Source: Liquidambar formosana (taxonomy: Eukaryota; Streptophyta; Magnoliopsida; Saxifragales; Altingiaceae). From it: DNA of 64,000 nucleotides. The stretch is from positions 28,578,810 through 28,642,809 of the forward strand of contig CM077826.1 in the NCBI GenBank assembly GCA_039720395.1. The letters run 5' to 3'. Under the pieces are notes generated by a model. The model made no database searches, was not told the DNA's origin, and saw only the letters and a list, made by a program, of their open reading frames with translations. This document shows positions 32,383-45,630 of the stretch, one piece after another (the first letter of the stretch is position 1; every line of letters begins with the position of its first letter). The position numbers were made by a program, and so were the translations under genes.

Positions 32383-35300
32383 TTATCCCAAGCCTCCAGA
32401 AATTTTAGATAAGCCCACGGTATTCCAATCCACAAGAGGGTATTTAAACTCTTCTTCCACATGCTTTGACAGAAAATCATTTTGTGGTTTCTCAATTCTC
32501 AAGGCCACCAAGAATGGAATCATAAACAGGGACATAAAGTATGCTAGAATACTAGTGAGAGTTCTTTGAACTAACGTCAACTTTCCACCATTTGAAAGAT
32601 ACCATTTGTTCCAAGCACTTAGCCTTCTTTCAGCACTTTCAATCACTAAATCCCAACACCCTTTTCTCTTTAATATGCAAATGCAATAGAAGACCAAAAT
32701 AAGTTGTCGACAAACAACCACCTTTTCCACTAAGATTCAACACAAAACTTTCCATATTATCAACTCTTCCAACTGGGATCAACTAACTTTTTCCTAAAGT
32801 TAACTTTCAAACCCAAAACTACCTCAAAACAGAGAACATACCTTAGGAATCTAAGTTGTTCCTCCTCCACTTCACAAAAGATCAAGGCATCATCCACGAA
32901 AAACAAATGAGAAATCATCCCCTCCTCCCCACCTCCTCTGTTAATCACAAAACCTTCACATTAATTGCCATAAATAGCTCTCTAAATTAATCAATTCAAA
33001 TCATCCATCACCAAATAAAGAGAAGTGGAGACCAAGGGTCACCTTGACAGAGTCCTATAGAGCATCTAAGGAAACCATATGTCAAACCATAGATTACAAC
33101 CGAATACGATGGATTTTATATACACCAAGAGATCCATTTTTTATACTTCTACTCAAAGCCCATTCTACCAAGCATGTAAAGAAGAAAATTACAATTCACA
33201 TGATCATATGCATATTCAATACCAATTTTGCAAATCAATCATGAGTTGTCACCTCTTTGTCTTCAGTCAACACACTCATTCGCAGCAAGCACATCATCCA
33301 CAACTTATCTCCCTCCTATGAAGGAAAACTGAGAAGAAGAGACAACATTCGCCACTACTTTACCCAATATCCTGGGCTCCTGGCTAACACTTTTGTAATA
33401 ATTTTATAGACATGTCAACCACCTCTCCTTTATTTGGTACTACCCCAATAAAGCTAGCATTAATACTCTCCTCAAAATTAGCCCTATCATCATAAGATTC
33501 CCCAAACACCTTCATGAAGTCATCTTTAATAACACTCCAAAAATCTTCGAAGAAAGCAAGAAACATCCCATCCGGATTGAATCCCATTCGTAGATTTCAA
33601 AGCCTCCATCACCTATTCCTCTTCCAACTCCCTTCCAGCCACTCTGCATCAACTTGATCAACTACATTAAAATCCAATCCCTCAAGGAGCAGTTTTCTCT
33701 CCACCTCTTCATGAAAGAGGTTTTCAAAATAATCCACCACTTCTTCCGAGAAAACGTTCTCATCCTCTTCAAGAACACCATTGACCAACAACTTTTCAAT
33801 AAAGTTCACCATTTCATGAGAATTAGTAGAGTGGTGAAAAAACAACGTATTTTTATCCCCCCCCCCCCCCCTTTTCTAACCACAAATCATTTGAATTTTT
33901 TTTCCAACTAATTTCTTCTGATTGAGCTAGACTTGCATCAACTCTCACTTTTCATCCACCGAAAGACCTCCAACCTCTTCCTTCTCATACAAAATATGGA
34001 TAACCTTCAACATCTCACATTTCGACACCTCCATATTTCCAAAGACCTCCATATTTCCACTGCTTGCGCTCTACCTTAAAAGACTTTGAGATTTCATCCT
34101 TCTTGGTGGCTATCCCCCTATTAATTTTGAGTAGGCATTTGGAGTAGAGGATTCTACTTAAGAAAGGGAAAGAATAACAATCTTGACTCCAGCCTCCTTC
34201 GGCCACCAGATTGTTTAAATTGTTAGCCAAAAAAAAAAAAAAAAAAAACCTAGGAGTGCCATCAAAAGAATAAGAAGTCCATTAATTCCTTACTAAGTCA
34301 ACAAACCCTGCCTCTATAAGCCACATATTCTCAAAGCAAAATGGCCCCCTCCTGAATCTTAAACCTTCATTATCAAGGACTAATAAAATATGATTGGAAA
34401 GGGGAAGTAGCAATACGGATCAAACAACTCTAGAAAAGTAGTCCTCCCACAAAGAATACCCCAAATAAATCCAATTTTCCTTTTTCTTGTTAAAATGTTC
34501 CTTATCACCCAAAGTCTTGAAGAAATCCCAACTCCATATATGTAGCAATAATCCAAGAACTTGAATCCATGTGGTCCCAATGTTACATTGAAGTCCTATA
34601 CATCCCACCCTAAATGAACAATGGTCCAATTCCAGCAATGCCTTCCCTTTCCTTCCCTTCTGGACCCTTCATACGGCACTCTAACAGCTTTTTTTCTCTG
34701 ACAGAAGACGAAACAGCAGCAAACCATCTGCCAACTGATGAATTTTAACCCCTACATAACCCCTACAACAATACCCCAAGCTTTTGAAGCCCATCTCTGA
34801 ACAACCTCAATCAAATCTCCATCACTTTCAAATTTCCCAACTAAACACATTCTTAAAACTTGGTTCCTCTACTCCCCATCAACTGTGTTAGGTTTGAAGA
34901 CTATTTGCTTTCCCCAAGACTCCCCACAACACTCGCCAAATAGTGGAAGAACTAGATACATGTTACTGATAATCAAATCCATATCTTCTTACCGTAAGGC
35001 CTACCTAACATGGCTTCATAAGGCACAAAAAATGACCTCCAGCCCCATGCTTTATTCCCTACAGAAATCATCACAAAATTTCTCCCTTGATTAAGTGTAA
35101 TCTCATATTAAATGGAATCTCAAAGATAAAAAGGTTCCAGCCTCTATCATTTATCCTCACCAAAGCCACCACCCTATCTCTTCCAATAGAGTTTAGCCCT
35201 ACCTCCTTGGGTGAAAATCTGAACTACAAACTCTGCAATCATACCCCCAAAGACTCTTTCAGGAAGAATATTGTTAATGAAACCATTACCCCTTTTAGTG

Positions 35301-35383
35301 ATTCTGAGAAATCTGACTCTAGTACCATCTTCCATTGCCACATCAAAAGTCTTATCATCTACTTGAAAAATCTCCTTATTCAT
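32383..35383 (-). mobile_element. Old, heavily decayed LINE, same strand
   Basis: Minus-strand pieces in LINE order. An ORF1 start is at 35174-35383 (VDDKTFDVAMEDGTRVRF, ITKRGNG). An endonuclease-like region is near 34380-34640. ORF2 linker and reverse transcriptase pieces follow (33609-33845 with EVVDYFENLFHEEVE; 33384-33587 with GFNPDGMFLAFFEDFW; 32760-32948 with HLFFVDDALIFCEVE, an FVDD in place of YADD). The segment at 32383-32730 has RLSAWNKWYLSNGGKLTLVQ and YFMSLFMIP. Stops and shifts are everywhere and no poly-A end was found, so the 3' end is probably lost. It is a different, older copy than LINE 1. Confidence 0.85.
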
Positions 35384-35629
35384 TGTGCTTTTCTATCAGG
35401 AGGAGAAATATAAAGACAGAAAACAAAAAGTCACCGAAGAATTGAGATCCCTCCCCCAAATGTCATAAACTATGAGGTCAACACACCATGATGTATATAA
35501 GCTTACGGGTTTTTCTTATTATACATCGTGAGAAACAAAGAAAACCAATGAAGAATAAGAACGAGACAAGAAAGGAGATATGAGGAGGGTGTAACACTAT
35601 CATGAGTCGATTATAAATAAAACTGAGCA

Positions 35630-35686
<57 letters not shown>

Positions 35687-36921
35687 AATATAATCAAGCT
35701 GGTCTTCTTATAGCATCCAAACTAAGGAAATCAAACACCTTTTCAACCTGCAATATGGTGTCCACACCCCATAAATAAGATAATAGAAAAGGGATTCAAT
35801 GACTTTCAATCATAATGGTTCACATGTGTTCACAATTATTTCAAAGTCATCTTCCAGAATGAGGAAAACATTATACACAAAGACTAGATCTCAAGTTTAA
35901 AGACCTAAGTTCCAGAGTAGGCATGCAATGCAAATTTGGCCCTAATGAGAAAGAACAATTACTCAGACATATTAACATTGTCAAGCTTTAGAATAATTAC
36001 AATTTGGAAAAGTTACTCACCATCAAATTTCAGTTCATTTCAATTAAAGCAAGCAAAGAAGCATTCATTATTGGGAGGAAAAAGAGAAGTCACTTGCGAA
36101 AAAAAAAAACATGCCTGGCCTCTCTTGCAATTAAAATATGTTTCCCTTAGTCCCACACATTCACTTGATATGGACGGGCTCTTCTCTCCAGCACATTCCT
36201 TATATGGTCGCTTCTCAACCTAGACCAAAAAAATTGATGCCATAATATTTCAAGAATGAGTTGCACAGTACTAACATATACATACATAAATAGATAGATG
36301 CATATATGCATGCAAAAATGTTCAAACACACAAATATATAAATATATTTACACATACATATATGCGTATATACATATTGGATACGAAACAAATTGTATTG
36401 ATAAGAAGAAGATTAGATACAACATGGACAAGGAGTCCAACTGCAAAAGAAAATTGTACCAACCAAGAGCCTACCACAAGCCCCTGCCGAAACCCCAAAG
36501 CCTACGCAGCCAAACCAAAAGTAAAACTCTCACAACCCAAAAAGAATACCCCCTACAAATCCCGGATGGGCCTATTTCCACACCCTTTTATGCTAAATCC
36601 ACGTCCCAAACCGATAACCTGCTCAAGGAGGAAAAGAGACCTCCCTAGCACTCTAATCGCTCTTCGAAGAACAAATCTCGATCCAGTTTCTGACAATCAA
36701 AAAGAGAGGAACTCCTTCAAACAAGTTGTCCACCGAAGCCTATAAGGATCCCCCCCCCCCCCCCTTCTCCCTCCCTCTCCACACCCCCTCTAACCAAAAA
36801 AAAACAAAAACAAAAAAACGAACGATCTCTATCCCATACCCCTCCATTACCCATTACACTTAACAAACAAAAATTTACTTCAGGAAACAGAAACAACATC
36901 AAATTGACTGTGATAGAACTG

Positions 36922-36953
<32 letters not shown>

Positions 36954-37380
36954 AGAAGAGAGAGATAGAGGGTGTGTGCTCGATTACCTTAACACAATCA
37001 GTTTCGCTGAGACACTTGACCAGTTCCATTGCAAGGCCCTTGCAAGACTTTGACATGCCTTTTTCCTAAAAGTTATTATGTGTTGAACTTGAAGAAAGAG
37101 GTAGATTAAGGAAAATATGAGGGAGGGAGAGAGAGAAACAGAGAGAAAGAGAAAGGAAGAAAGAGAGAGAGAAAGAGAAAGGGAGAAGTACAGGAAAAAG
37201 AGAAAGTGAAGAGAGCCAAGGTTTTCAATATAGCCAAATAGAAATAAAAAATCCAGAGTTCGTCCTGTTTTTACTTTTTCGTTTTTCTAGGGAGAATCCA
37301 GAGTTCTCGAAGTATCCTAAGCGAGGCCCGATTCTTGGTTCTTTGAATCCCAAGCAACTGCTTGGGATCACATAAAAGCT
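35384..37380. other. 2 kb of simple repeats and a possible LINE 3' remnant
   Basis: Simple sequence: TG repeat 35636-35674 running into TA; TA repeat 36926-36953; GA-rich tract 37110-37200; C run at 36751-36764. At about 36385-36745 the text (ATTGATAAGAAGAAGATTAG, ACAAGGAGTCC, then CCAAAGCCTACGCAGCC) resembles the antisense of plant LINE 3' ends, which would read on the minus strand, but no tail or protein is visible. No cellular gene could be supported. Confidence 0.4.
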
Positions 37381-37390
37381 CGTTTACTAC

Positions 37391-37608
37391 GGATTGGGAT
37401 TTGCTCAAGTTGGGGTCTTTAACTTGACGCTCAATTTAGCGTTAGATTTTGAATACGTGGGGATGCAATTATCAACGGCTGGTCTTCTCTTACAAATGTT
37501 AAAGCTTTCTCATCCCAACCGTTGATAATTGCATCCCCCCACGTGTCCGAAATCTAACGCTAAATTGAGCGTCAAGTTGAAGACCCCAACTTGAGCAAAT
37601 CCAAATCC
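37391..37608. mobile_element. Mutator-type MITE with long inverted repeats
   Basis: Flanked by an exact 10 bp direct repeat CGTTTACTAC (37381-37390 and 37609-37618). Starts GGATTGGGATTTGCTCAAGT and ends with the complement of GGATTTGGATTTGCTCAAGT. The arms match for about 90 bases (AACTTGACGCTCAATTTAGC is exact in both), leaving a small centre. Duplication length and long arms fit non-autonomous Mutator elements. Its ends do not resemble the MULE at 8376-17731. Confidence 0.85.
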
Positions 37609-37979
37609 CGTTTACTACCTACACAAAAGCTCGTTTACTTATAAAACTACTAAAATTTATTTTTACTGATTAAGATGACAAGTTCATTGCAATAATTTAA
37701 AAAAAAATATAATGCATATTTCTTATTTTGTAATTAAACAAAATTCACTTTTATAACAAAAATAAAATAAAAAATAATAAGGGCATTTGGGCAGAAGTCT
37801 TTTTTTGAAAACTTATACATGCTCAAGTTCTCTTACAAAAACTAGTTAAGTCATAAGTCCATTCAAAGATGGTAGGACAAATATGTCCCTACCTTATAAG
37901 CAGTTGCCATTCAAATCGGTTAAAAGAAGTTTCCCTATAGTTATTGGAGGAATTTTAGTCCAAAATTTTTGGGATTCAT

Positions 37980-37984
37980 GTTCT
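37980..37984. repeat. Target-site duplication of the copia element (left)
   Basis: GTTCT here and at 44453-44457, directly outside both LTRs. Confidence 0.9.
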
Positions 37985-38442
37985 TGTTGGAAATTAATTC
38001 ATGAATATCATATTAAATTAAGCGAAAGTTTAAAATTACCTCCTGCCATTGTTGTCCAAGTAAAGTTGCAAATACTTTGATGCAAAAATTGAAAACCACA
38101 AACGTACGTGCAATCCTCCGATCACCAACCAAATAAGTTTTATAGTTTATCCAAATCTCTCTCTATGCATGAGATTTGATGAAAATTACTGGCTATGTTT
38201 TTTGGTAGACTAGGAACCCTTTTTGTTCCCAACATTAAATATTATAACTTCTTCCTATTAAGGAGGTTATCAAATGATGGGAAGTTATACACTAAAAAAC
38301 AGTTATGGGATTAAAAATTGTAACTTCTTAATAACTACCCACTAATTAGAATTTAAATTCAAATGGGTTACTAGGAAATGGGTTACTAGATGTGGGATAG
38401 TGGCATGTGGGCCACTAAGTTTCTTAAAGGAAACGTCTAACA
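37985..38442 (-). repeat. 3' LTR of the copia element
   Basis: TGTTGGAAATTAATTCATGA at the low end, GTCTAACA at the high end. Pairs with 44008-44452; length 458 versus 445, with a repeated GGGTTACTAG block here explaining part of the difference. The minus-strand purine tract beside it (38443-38452, reading GTGGGAGAA) is a good polypurine tract. Confidence 0.95.
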
Positions 38443-39000
38443 TTCTCCCACTTGGCCCATATAACACAATTGGGTAATTTATACTTTAGACTGAAGTATG
38501 GTCATATTAGTTAACTACTTAATCCCTTTATGTGGAAATACCTTATACCCAAATGGAGAGTTTCAACACATGAATTATGGCAATACATACTCTAAATAGT
38601 AAGTATTTCCTTCCATATATTACTATGCAATCAATTCCCTCCAAGTGAGTGCTTTATGTGACATTTATTTCTTTATGAATGAACTTCTTAGAAGCCATTC
38701 AAGGTCCAAATTTATAATCTCAATGGACACTCTCTTATATATAAAATACTTTATGTGCACAAACAAATAAATATATAGACAAAAAACAAAGATTTCATTT
38801 TGCAATATTCACTAAATGGTGTCCACATAAAAGAGCACATATATCTTAACATTGAAAGAACTAATTACACCTATATGCTTCACATGTTCCTTATACAAAT
38901 GAGGTTGCAGTCCTTTTGTCATGGGATCCGCAATCATTAACTCCAATCTTATATGCTCAATGACCACCTTGTATTGTTGAACATTTTCTTTCACAACAAA

Positions 39001-41126
39001 TTACTTTATGTCGATGTGCGTACTTCGATTCCCACTTTTGTTGTGCTTAGAATAGAACACAGCTACAGAATTATCACAGTAGATTCTCAATGGCCTAGAT
39101 ATAGAATTCACAACTTTAAGCCCTGTGATAAAATGATGTAACCATAATGCCTGTGCAGTAGCTTCATAGCATGCAACAAATTCTACCTCCATAGTAGATG
39201 ATGTCGTCAATGTTTGTTCGATGCTTTTCCAAGATATAGCACTTCCCGCAAATAGGAAGACATATCCTGACATGGACTTATTACTATCGCAGCATCCAAC
39301 AAAATCTAAGTCTAAATATCCAACTACTTCCAACTGGTCAGAATACTTGAATGTAAACATGTAGTCCTTAGTTCCTTGTAAGTATCTCATGACCTTCTTT
39401 GCTTCTTGCCAATGCTCTTTACCTGGATTGCTCTGGTATCTGCCTAGCATCCCTACAGCAAAACTAATGTCTAGCCTTGTACACACTTGTGCATAAAGCA
39501 GACTACCAACAGTCGATGCATAGGGAGTATCCTTCATCTTTTCTTTCTCCAAAGCATTTTTCGGACATTGGCTTAAACTGAATCTATCACCCTTCACAAT
39601 GGGTACTACACTAGGTGAACAGTCCTTCAAATTATACCTTTCTAGAACTTTGTTAATGTAGGCTTTTTAAGATAATCCTAATGTCCTTTAAGACCTGTCT
39701 TTATGAATCTCTATGCCTATAACATAAGAGGCTTCACCCAAATCCTACATATCAAAATTCTCAGTAAGGAATTGTTTAGACTCATGTAATAATCCCAAAT
39801 CATTGTTTGCTAGCAAAATGTCATCCACATATAGGATTAAGAAAATATATTTGCTTCCACTAACCCTAAGGTATATGCATTAATCAACGATGTTTTCCAC
39901 AAAACCAAATGAACTGATAACATCGTGAAACTTTAAATACCACTGACGAGATGCTTATTTTAGTCCATATATGGATTTTCTTAACTCGCAAACCAAATTA
40001 TCTCCTTTATCTAAAGTAAATCCTTCAGGTTGTACTATGTATACCTCTTCTTCAAGCCTTCCATTCAAAAAGGCTATCTTCACATTCGTTTGATGTAGCT
40101 CTAAGTCAAAATAGGCTACTAAAGCCATGATTATCCTAAATGAATCCTTCTTTGATACTGGAGAGAAGGTATCATGGTAATTAATGCCTTCCCTTTGAGT
40201 GTATCCCTTGGCTACAAGTCTGGCCTTATATTACTTTACATTGCCTAAAGAGTCCCTTTTGGTCTTATAGACTCATTTGCAGCCAACGACTTTGACTCCA
40301 TTTGGCAACTCAATGAGATTCCAAACTTGATTCTTTGCCATAGAACCCATCTCTTCTTTCACGGCATCATACCAAAGTGTGGAATTTTCTTCACTCATGG
40401 CTTGTGAAAACAATACAAGATCATCTTTAGGTCCAACATTAAAGTCAAACTCCTGTAGGTATACAAAAAAATTAGAAGAAATTGCTGGCTTCTTTATTCT
40501 TGAGGATCTTCTTAAGTCTACTGTCTTATTCTCTATTTCTTGAATAACAGCATTAATGGCAATTTCTTCTTCATGGAGTGGTTGTTCTTGAGTTGTCTGT
40601 TCCTCAAAGATATCACAAGGATTCCTTGAAAAACATCCAAAAGCTCTTCATGTACAGGTGGTATAGCTGGAACCTGTACTTCCTCAAATTCCATTATTTG
40701 AGGATGTTCACTCCCACTAATATTGCCATCCTCAAGAAACCTAGCATTTCTAGCTTCTACGATGGTAGGTGTGTGTGAGGGACAATCAAAACTGAAAACC
40801 CTTTGACCTTTCTGCATAGCCAATGAAATATCCCCTTACTGTTTTTGGGTCTAACTTTTTCTTATGTAGATTATACACCTTGACCTCAACTGGCAACCTA
40901 ATATGTGTAGGTGACCTAAACTAGGCTTCCATCCATTCCATAACTCAAAGTGTGTCTTAGGAATACCTTTAGATGGAACCCTATTTAGGATGTATACTGC
41001 GGTTTTTAAGGCCTCAGTCCACAAGAATAATGGTACATTTGAGTTGCTATGCATACTTCTAACCATATCTATAAGGATAGGGTTTCGCCTTTCTACTACT
41101 CCATTTTGATTTGCACAGCCAAGCAA
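39001..41126 (-). pseudogene. copia pol, second half: integrase end, reverse transcriptase and RNase H
   Basis: Integrase C-terminal part at 40851-41126 ([20 protein letters not shown], then [19 protein letters not shown]). Linker at 40533-40823. Reverse transcriptase lies across 39660-40500 with several stops; its YVDD reads on the minus strand from TCATCCACATATAGG near 39820-39834. RNase H at 39001-39630 is open for 209 codons: GSLLYAQVCTRLDISFAVGM, SGYVFLFAGSAISWKS, EVEFVACYEATAQALWL and IYCDNSVAVFYSKHN. In the usual copia text the ADxDWAG motif opens YSDADWAG, whereas here it is LDLDFVGC. Region order and motifs make the family certain; the sublineage is not determined. Confidence 0.9.
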
Positions 41127-42250
41127 TAAATATTGAGCAACTATTCTTTGTTCTTCTAGGAACCTTGCAAATGGACCTGATCTTTGCCCTACTTCTGTGA
41201 ACCTTCCATAACATTCCCACCCCTATCAGATCTCACGATCTTAATTACCTTTCCAGATTGTTTCTCTACTTTTGCCTTATAAGTCTTAAAAGCATTTAAT
41301 GCTTTAGACTTCTCAAATAGAAGATAGAGATACATATATTATGAATGGTCATCAATGAATGAGATAAAATATCTCTGACCATTCTGATAAGGAATAGGAA
41401 ATGGTCCCCATATATCTGTGTGTATGATTCCAAGAGTGTCAGTACTTCTCCTCGCTTCTATCTTGGTCTTGTTAGTCTGCTTTCCCTTAATGCAGTCTAT
41501 ACAAGTTCCAAAATCAGAGAAGTCTATATCCTTTAGGACTCCACTATTAACCAATCTTTTAATTTGCTCAATGGAGATGTGTCCCAATTTCCTATGCCAC
41601 AACATAGATGACTTTTCATCAATAACACCACGCTTTATGCCAATATTATCATGCACGGTCAAGAGGTTATATTCATAGGTAGGATCTAAATGCAATTTAT
41701 ACAAACCATCAACCAAGGTTCTACTTCCTACAACAACGGAGTTTTTAATAAAGTTAAAAGTAGAAACAACAAAATTACAACTAAAACCTAAAAGCATAAA
41801 TCTGGAAATAGAAATTAAATTCCTAGAAAACGAAAGAATATAAAAGGTCTTTTCAAGGTTAAAAGTAAAGCCAGATTGCAACACAAGTCTAAAGGTTCCT
41901 ACAGCTTCCACATCTGAACGCATCCGGTTTTCTGAATAGATGCTTCTTTCACTTTCCGTCGATTTCCTTTGGCGGAGAAAACCCTGCATGATATTGGCAA
42001 TGTGAATTGTTAAACCAGAATCAATCCACCAAGTGTTATGATGAACATCAACAAGATTAGATTCATAACACACACAAGATATGGGATTACCTTTCTTTAT
42101 GAGCCAAGCTTGAAATTTGTGGCATTCTTTCTTTGTGTGTCCTTTTTTCTTACAGAAGAAGCAAACACGATCATCTTTATTCCTAGTATGCTTCATTGGC
42201 ACATTCTTATCCTTCTTCCAATTAGGAGCACCCTTTTTTCTTTTTACCAT
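41127..42250 (-). pseudogene. copia pol, first half: nucleocapsid knuckle, protease and integrase core
   Basis: Open from 42250 to 41339 (303 codons). CX2CX4HX4C knuckle CFFCKKKGHTKKEC; protease active site in WWIDSGLTIHI (DSG followed by the usual T-x-H); GAG-pre-integrase LWHRKLGHISIEQI; CIDCIKGKQTNKTK; integrase start HTDIWGPF. An in-frame TAA follows FIDDHS at 41339, after which the frame resumes ([23 protein letters not shown]) to about 41180. Knuckle and protease still carry all expected residues. Confidence 0.92.
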
Positions 42251-42314
42251 GTCCCTTTCTATGAGTAGCTAGATGAGCACTCTCCAGCTTCTCCTATTTT
42301 AACATCCCCTTATC

Positions 42315-42900
42315 TTAAACACACATGGTCAAAAGTTCATTAATAGACCATTTATCCTTATGTGTGTTATAGGATATCTTAAATAACCTATATTCTGTAA
42401 GCAGGGAGTTGAATATGAAATGGACAAGAAATGACTCAGAAATCCCAACATCCAAGGATTTGAGTTGAGTAGCAATGTCCCTCATTTCCATAATGTGCTT
42501 ACGCACACCTTTAGTACCATCATGTTTCATGGCTGATAGTTTACCCATAAGAGTACTAACCAGTGCCTTGTCTGAACTAACAAACCGTTTCCCAACAGCT
42601 TGCATGAATTCTTTTGCCTTTTTCACATTGTGGTATTGAACCTTGAATACTTTTATTGACATGAGACTTAATGAGCATTAAGCTTAAGCGATTAAATCTT
42701 TCCCACCGCTCATAAGAAGTCCTGTCAGTTGGCGTACTTAATTCCATGGAAACGGGTGGTTCGTCCACACGAAGTGCCAAATCATTATCCATACACCCCA
42801 AAGTAAGGAGAACTTTCTCCTTCCAGTCCAAAAAATTTTCACCATTCAGCATTGGAATACGAGATGATTCATTACCAACAAAGGAAGTAGTAATAATTAT
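42315..42900 (-). pseudogene. copia gag, N-terminal part
   Basis: LNGENFLDWKEKVLLTLGC begins the recognised part (about 42846), then LRVDEP; after a frame change near 42660 come AKEFMQAVGKRFVSS, TLMGKLSAMKHDG and SINELLTMC. This is the UBN2/Retrotran_gag-type region of plant copia elements. The true start codon lies upstream in the same frame and was not fixed. Confidence 0.85.
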
Positions 42901-43990
42901 AAATAAACCTTATGAACTCACATTAACGCTATAAAACATAACACTTAATTTTGAATTAAACCAATGTTATAATTCAATAGCAAAATCTAAACCTTCCTGT
43001 GGGTAGAGGTCGCATCATGCATTAGATTTACTAATAACTTCATAATAAAACTAATGAACTCGACACCAAAATGAAAGAACCCACTATCTTATTCTAATTA
43101 TTTTATAAAAAATAATCACCTCCCTATGGGGCCAGGTAACCATTTTTCATAACATAATTGCAATTTATGATGCCATTAATATTATAAATGTGGTTAAATT
43201 TAGCCATAGGTTGTATATTTAGAAACCACTCATCATTATATTTTAAGATGCTTTAACTACTCCCAAAATACTTTGATGCTATATCAATTAAAAAAATGAC
43301 ATCATTCCATAAGAACATATCCATCACATAATAACACATACGTTTATAGGTTGGGTTCAATATAAGGCCATAAACATTTACAGCCTTATAATTTACATTA
43401 TTTACATGTTAATGGCCATATGAATCAATTAGTATGCCAAAAATTATCACATCATAAGACATTATAATTATTGATAAAATAAAAAGAAAAACAATAAAAA
43501 TCTCATGGTCTTTTACATTGGATGCCATTAAAATTTTGGCATGAATATAATTACAACCCACAAAATTCCTAATACAAAATTATCTAATTAACAGGAAGAA
43601 TAATAACAAATTACAACCGAAAATAAAGCCATGAGAATTTTATGTTTTTCTGCCATAAAAAGGGATGTCACTATAAAAACAATATAACCAAAGAATAATA
43701 TATATACACTGTTCCGTACATGGATTTGTAAAAAGAAAATGATGTCATCATGACATCACAACCCACTATTATCTTATCATGTGAGTTTCATAATTGGGTT
43801 AGAAAACCCAACATCATGTTCCGTACAAAACAATCTCAGCATGCATATATTCTTATTACCGTCCAAAACACTGGTGATACTGACAGCGTGAAAACTAACC
43901 CATTAACGACTTTAAAATAATTTATATAAATCTGAATAAAAAAGATTTATATAAATAATTTACAACTATACTAAACAACATGGTCCCGAT
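42901..43990. other. Untranslated leader region of the copia element
   Basis: AT-rich sequence between gag and the primer-binding site. No domain could be read. Confidence 0.6.
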
Positions 43991-44005
43991 GATGCTTTGA
44001 TACCA
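43991..44005 (-). promoter_or_regulatory. Primer-binding site (initiator tRNA-Met)
   Basis: Minus strand reads TGGTATCAAAGCATC two bases from the 5' LTR. It matches the tRNA-Met priming sequence TGGTATCAGAGC except one base. Confidence 0.9.
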
Positions 44006-44007
44006 AG

Positions 44008-44452
44008 TGTTGGAAATTAATTCATGAATATCATATTAAATTAAGCGGAAGTTTAGACTTACCTCCGGCCATTGTTGTCTAAGTAAAGTTGCAGATACTT
44101 TGACATAGAAATTGAGAACCACAAATGTACGTACAATCCTCTGATTACTAACCAAATAAGTCTTCTAGTCTATCCAAATCTCTCTCTATGCATGAGATTT
44201 GATGGAAATCACAAGCTGTATTTTCTGGTAGACTAAGGACCATTTTTGTTTCTAACGTTAAATATATTATAACTTCCTCTTATCAAGGAAGTTATCAGAT
44301 GATGGGAAGTTATCCACTAAAAAAAAGTTATGGGATTAAGAGTTGTAACTTCTCAATAACTATCCACTAATTAGAATTTAAATTCAAATGAGTTACTAGA
44401 TGTGAGATAGTGGCATGTAGGCCACTAAGTTTCCTAAAGGAAACGTCTAACA
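44008..44452 (-). repeat. 5' LTR of the copia element
   Basis: 445 bp, TGTTGG...TCTAACA, paired with 37985-38442 and followed by the target duplication GTTCT. Confidence 0.95.
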
Positions 44453-44457
44453 GTTCT

Positions 44458-45630
44458 CACATAATCGACGATATCACAACTAATATAAAAAATTATTGTC
44501 GTTTTGATACAATCGCTGGACTTACGGCATTCAATCGCTAGAATAATTAAATTCTCCATCAAAAAATGTCAAAATAAAAATAAAAATTAAAAATTAAAAA
44601 AAACATTTCTATACCACCTAAAACAAGTTACATGCCCTGCACTTTATAGTGACTTCCATTCTCTTAAGTGATGGTTATGTTGACCAATTTGTATTAAACT
44701 CAGTTATGGTGGTCTTTTTCCACTTTAGATGTATGTTTGAATAACTACATGAGAATGAAAACAATTGCATTGTATTGAAAGTAGTTATAGGTATGCTTAG
44801 TGAGATAGTTATATGTATTTTAAAATAGTTACAAGTGATTTCGTAATTGTTAGATTGTTAGTTGAATTCACAATTTGTAAACATATATAACCATCACTTT
44901 AAGAGGATGAAAGTTGCTATCACAAATTGTAATGAATTGGCTTAAATTTTTCTCGTACCTCTTCAAAAGAGTGACTATTAAAATAATTATATGCATGCTT
45001 TACCATAACTTGTGATTAGAACTGTTACATTGCGTATGTGAAAATTATATGTTAACCTAAGTGAGATCAGAGTACGGTTTTAAAAGATAACATTGATGGA
45101 GTATATTTGTTAGTAGACATATAAAGTAGGAAATTTGTTATTTGGAATGGAAATCTTCTCAAATTCAAAATTGAAAAAGTTGAAAAAAAAAATTTGGTGG
45201 ACATAAATATAGAAAATCTATTATTTGGAATGGAAATCATGGAGTGTATTTTGGAAAAAAAAAAAAAAAAAAAAAACCCTACCATAAATATCTAACCTTT
45301 AAAACCTTGATTACTTTACCATATTAGTTGTAGTAGGAAATCTACTGGAACGGAAATCATGAAGTGTATTTTGAAAAGAAACCCCAACATAATATCTAAC
45401 CTTCAACCTTGATTATTTACCATATCAGTCGTTAGGGCATGAATGGTATTTAACCAACGAGATTAGTTAAATATGTATTAAAACATTAACATTTGAGCTT
45501 GTTTTTGGACTTAGGGCTATAGAAGAAAGTTGTTATGGCTATTAGCTGTATAATTCTTTCAAAATGGACTTTTGACTGATTTTCCCAAAAAAAAAAAGAA
45601 CATATGTCAAACAAAATCTGAAGCTTTTAT
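44458..45630. other. Spacer with a roughly 120 bp tandem repeat (45211-45440)
   Basis: No gene is recognised. GGAAATCATGGAGTGTATTTTGG (from 45232) recurs as GGAAATCATGAAGTGTATTTTG (from 45352). Both units then hold CC(C)TACCATAAATATCTAACCTT or its close variant, and CCTTGATTA...TTTACCATAT. A fragment of a third unit precedes at 45130. A run of A (45254-45274) sits inside the first unit. Confidence 0.6.

Larger units (their letters stand above)
37985..44452 (-). mobile_element. Full-length Ty1/copia retrotransposon, decayed
   Basis: Two LTRs, a 5 bp target duplication, a primer-binding site, a polypurine tract, and gag-pol in copia order (protease, integrase, reverse transcriptase, RNase H) on the minus strand. 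Total 6468 bp. Coding regions carry many stops and frame changes, so the copy is dead. The LTRs differ by many substitutions and a small indel, meaning the insertion is not recent. Confidence 0.95.

Noticed and set aside
36298..36745. Basic plus-strand frames as a gene
   Set aside because: They overlap in different frames, have no domain, and the text resembles antisense LINE 3' sequence.
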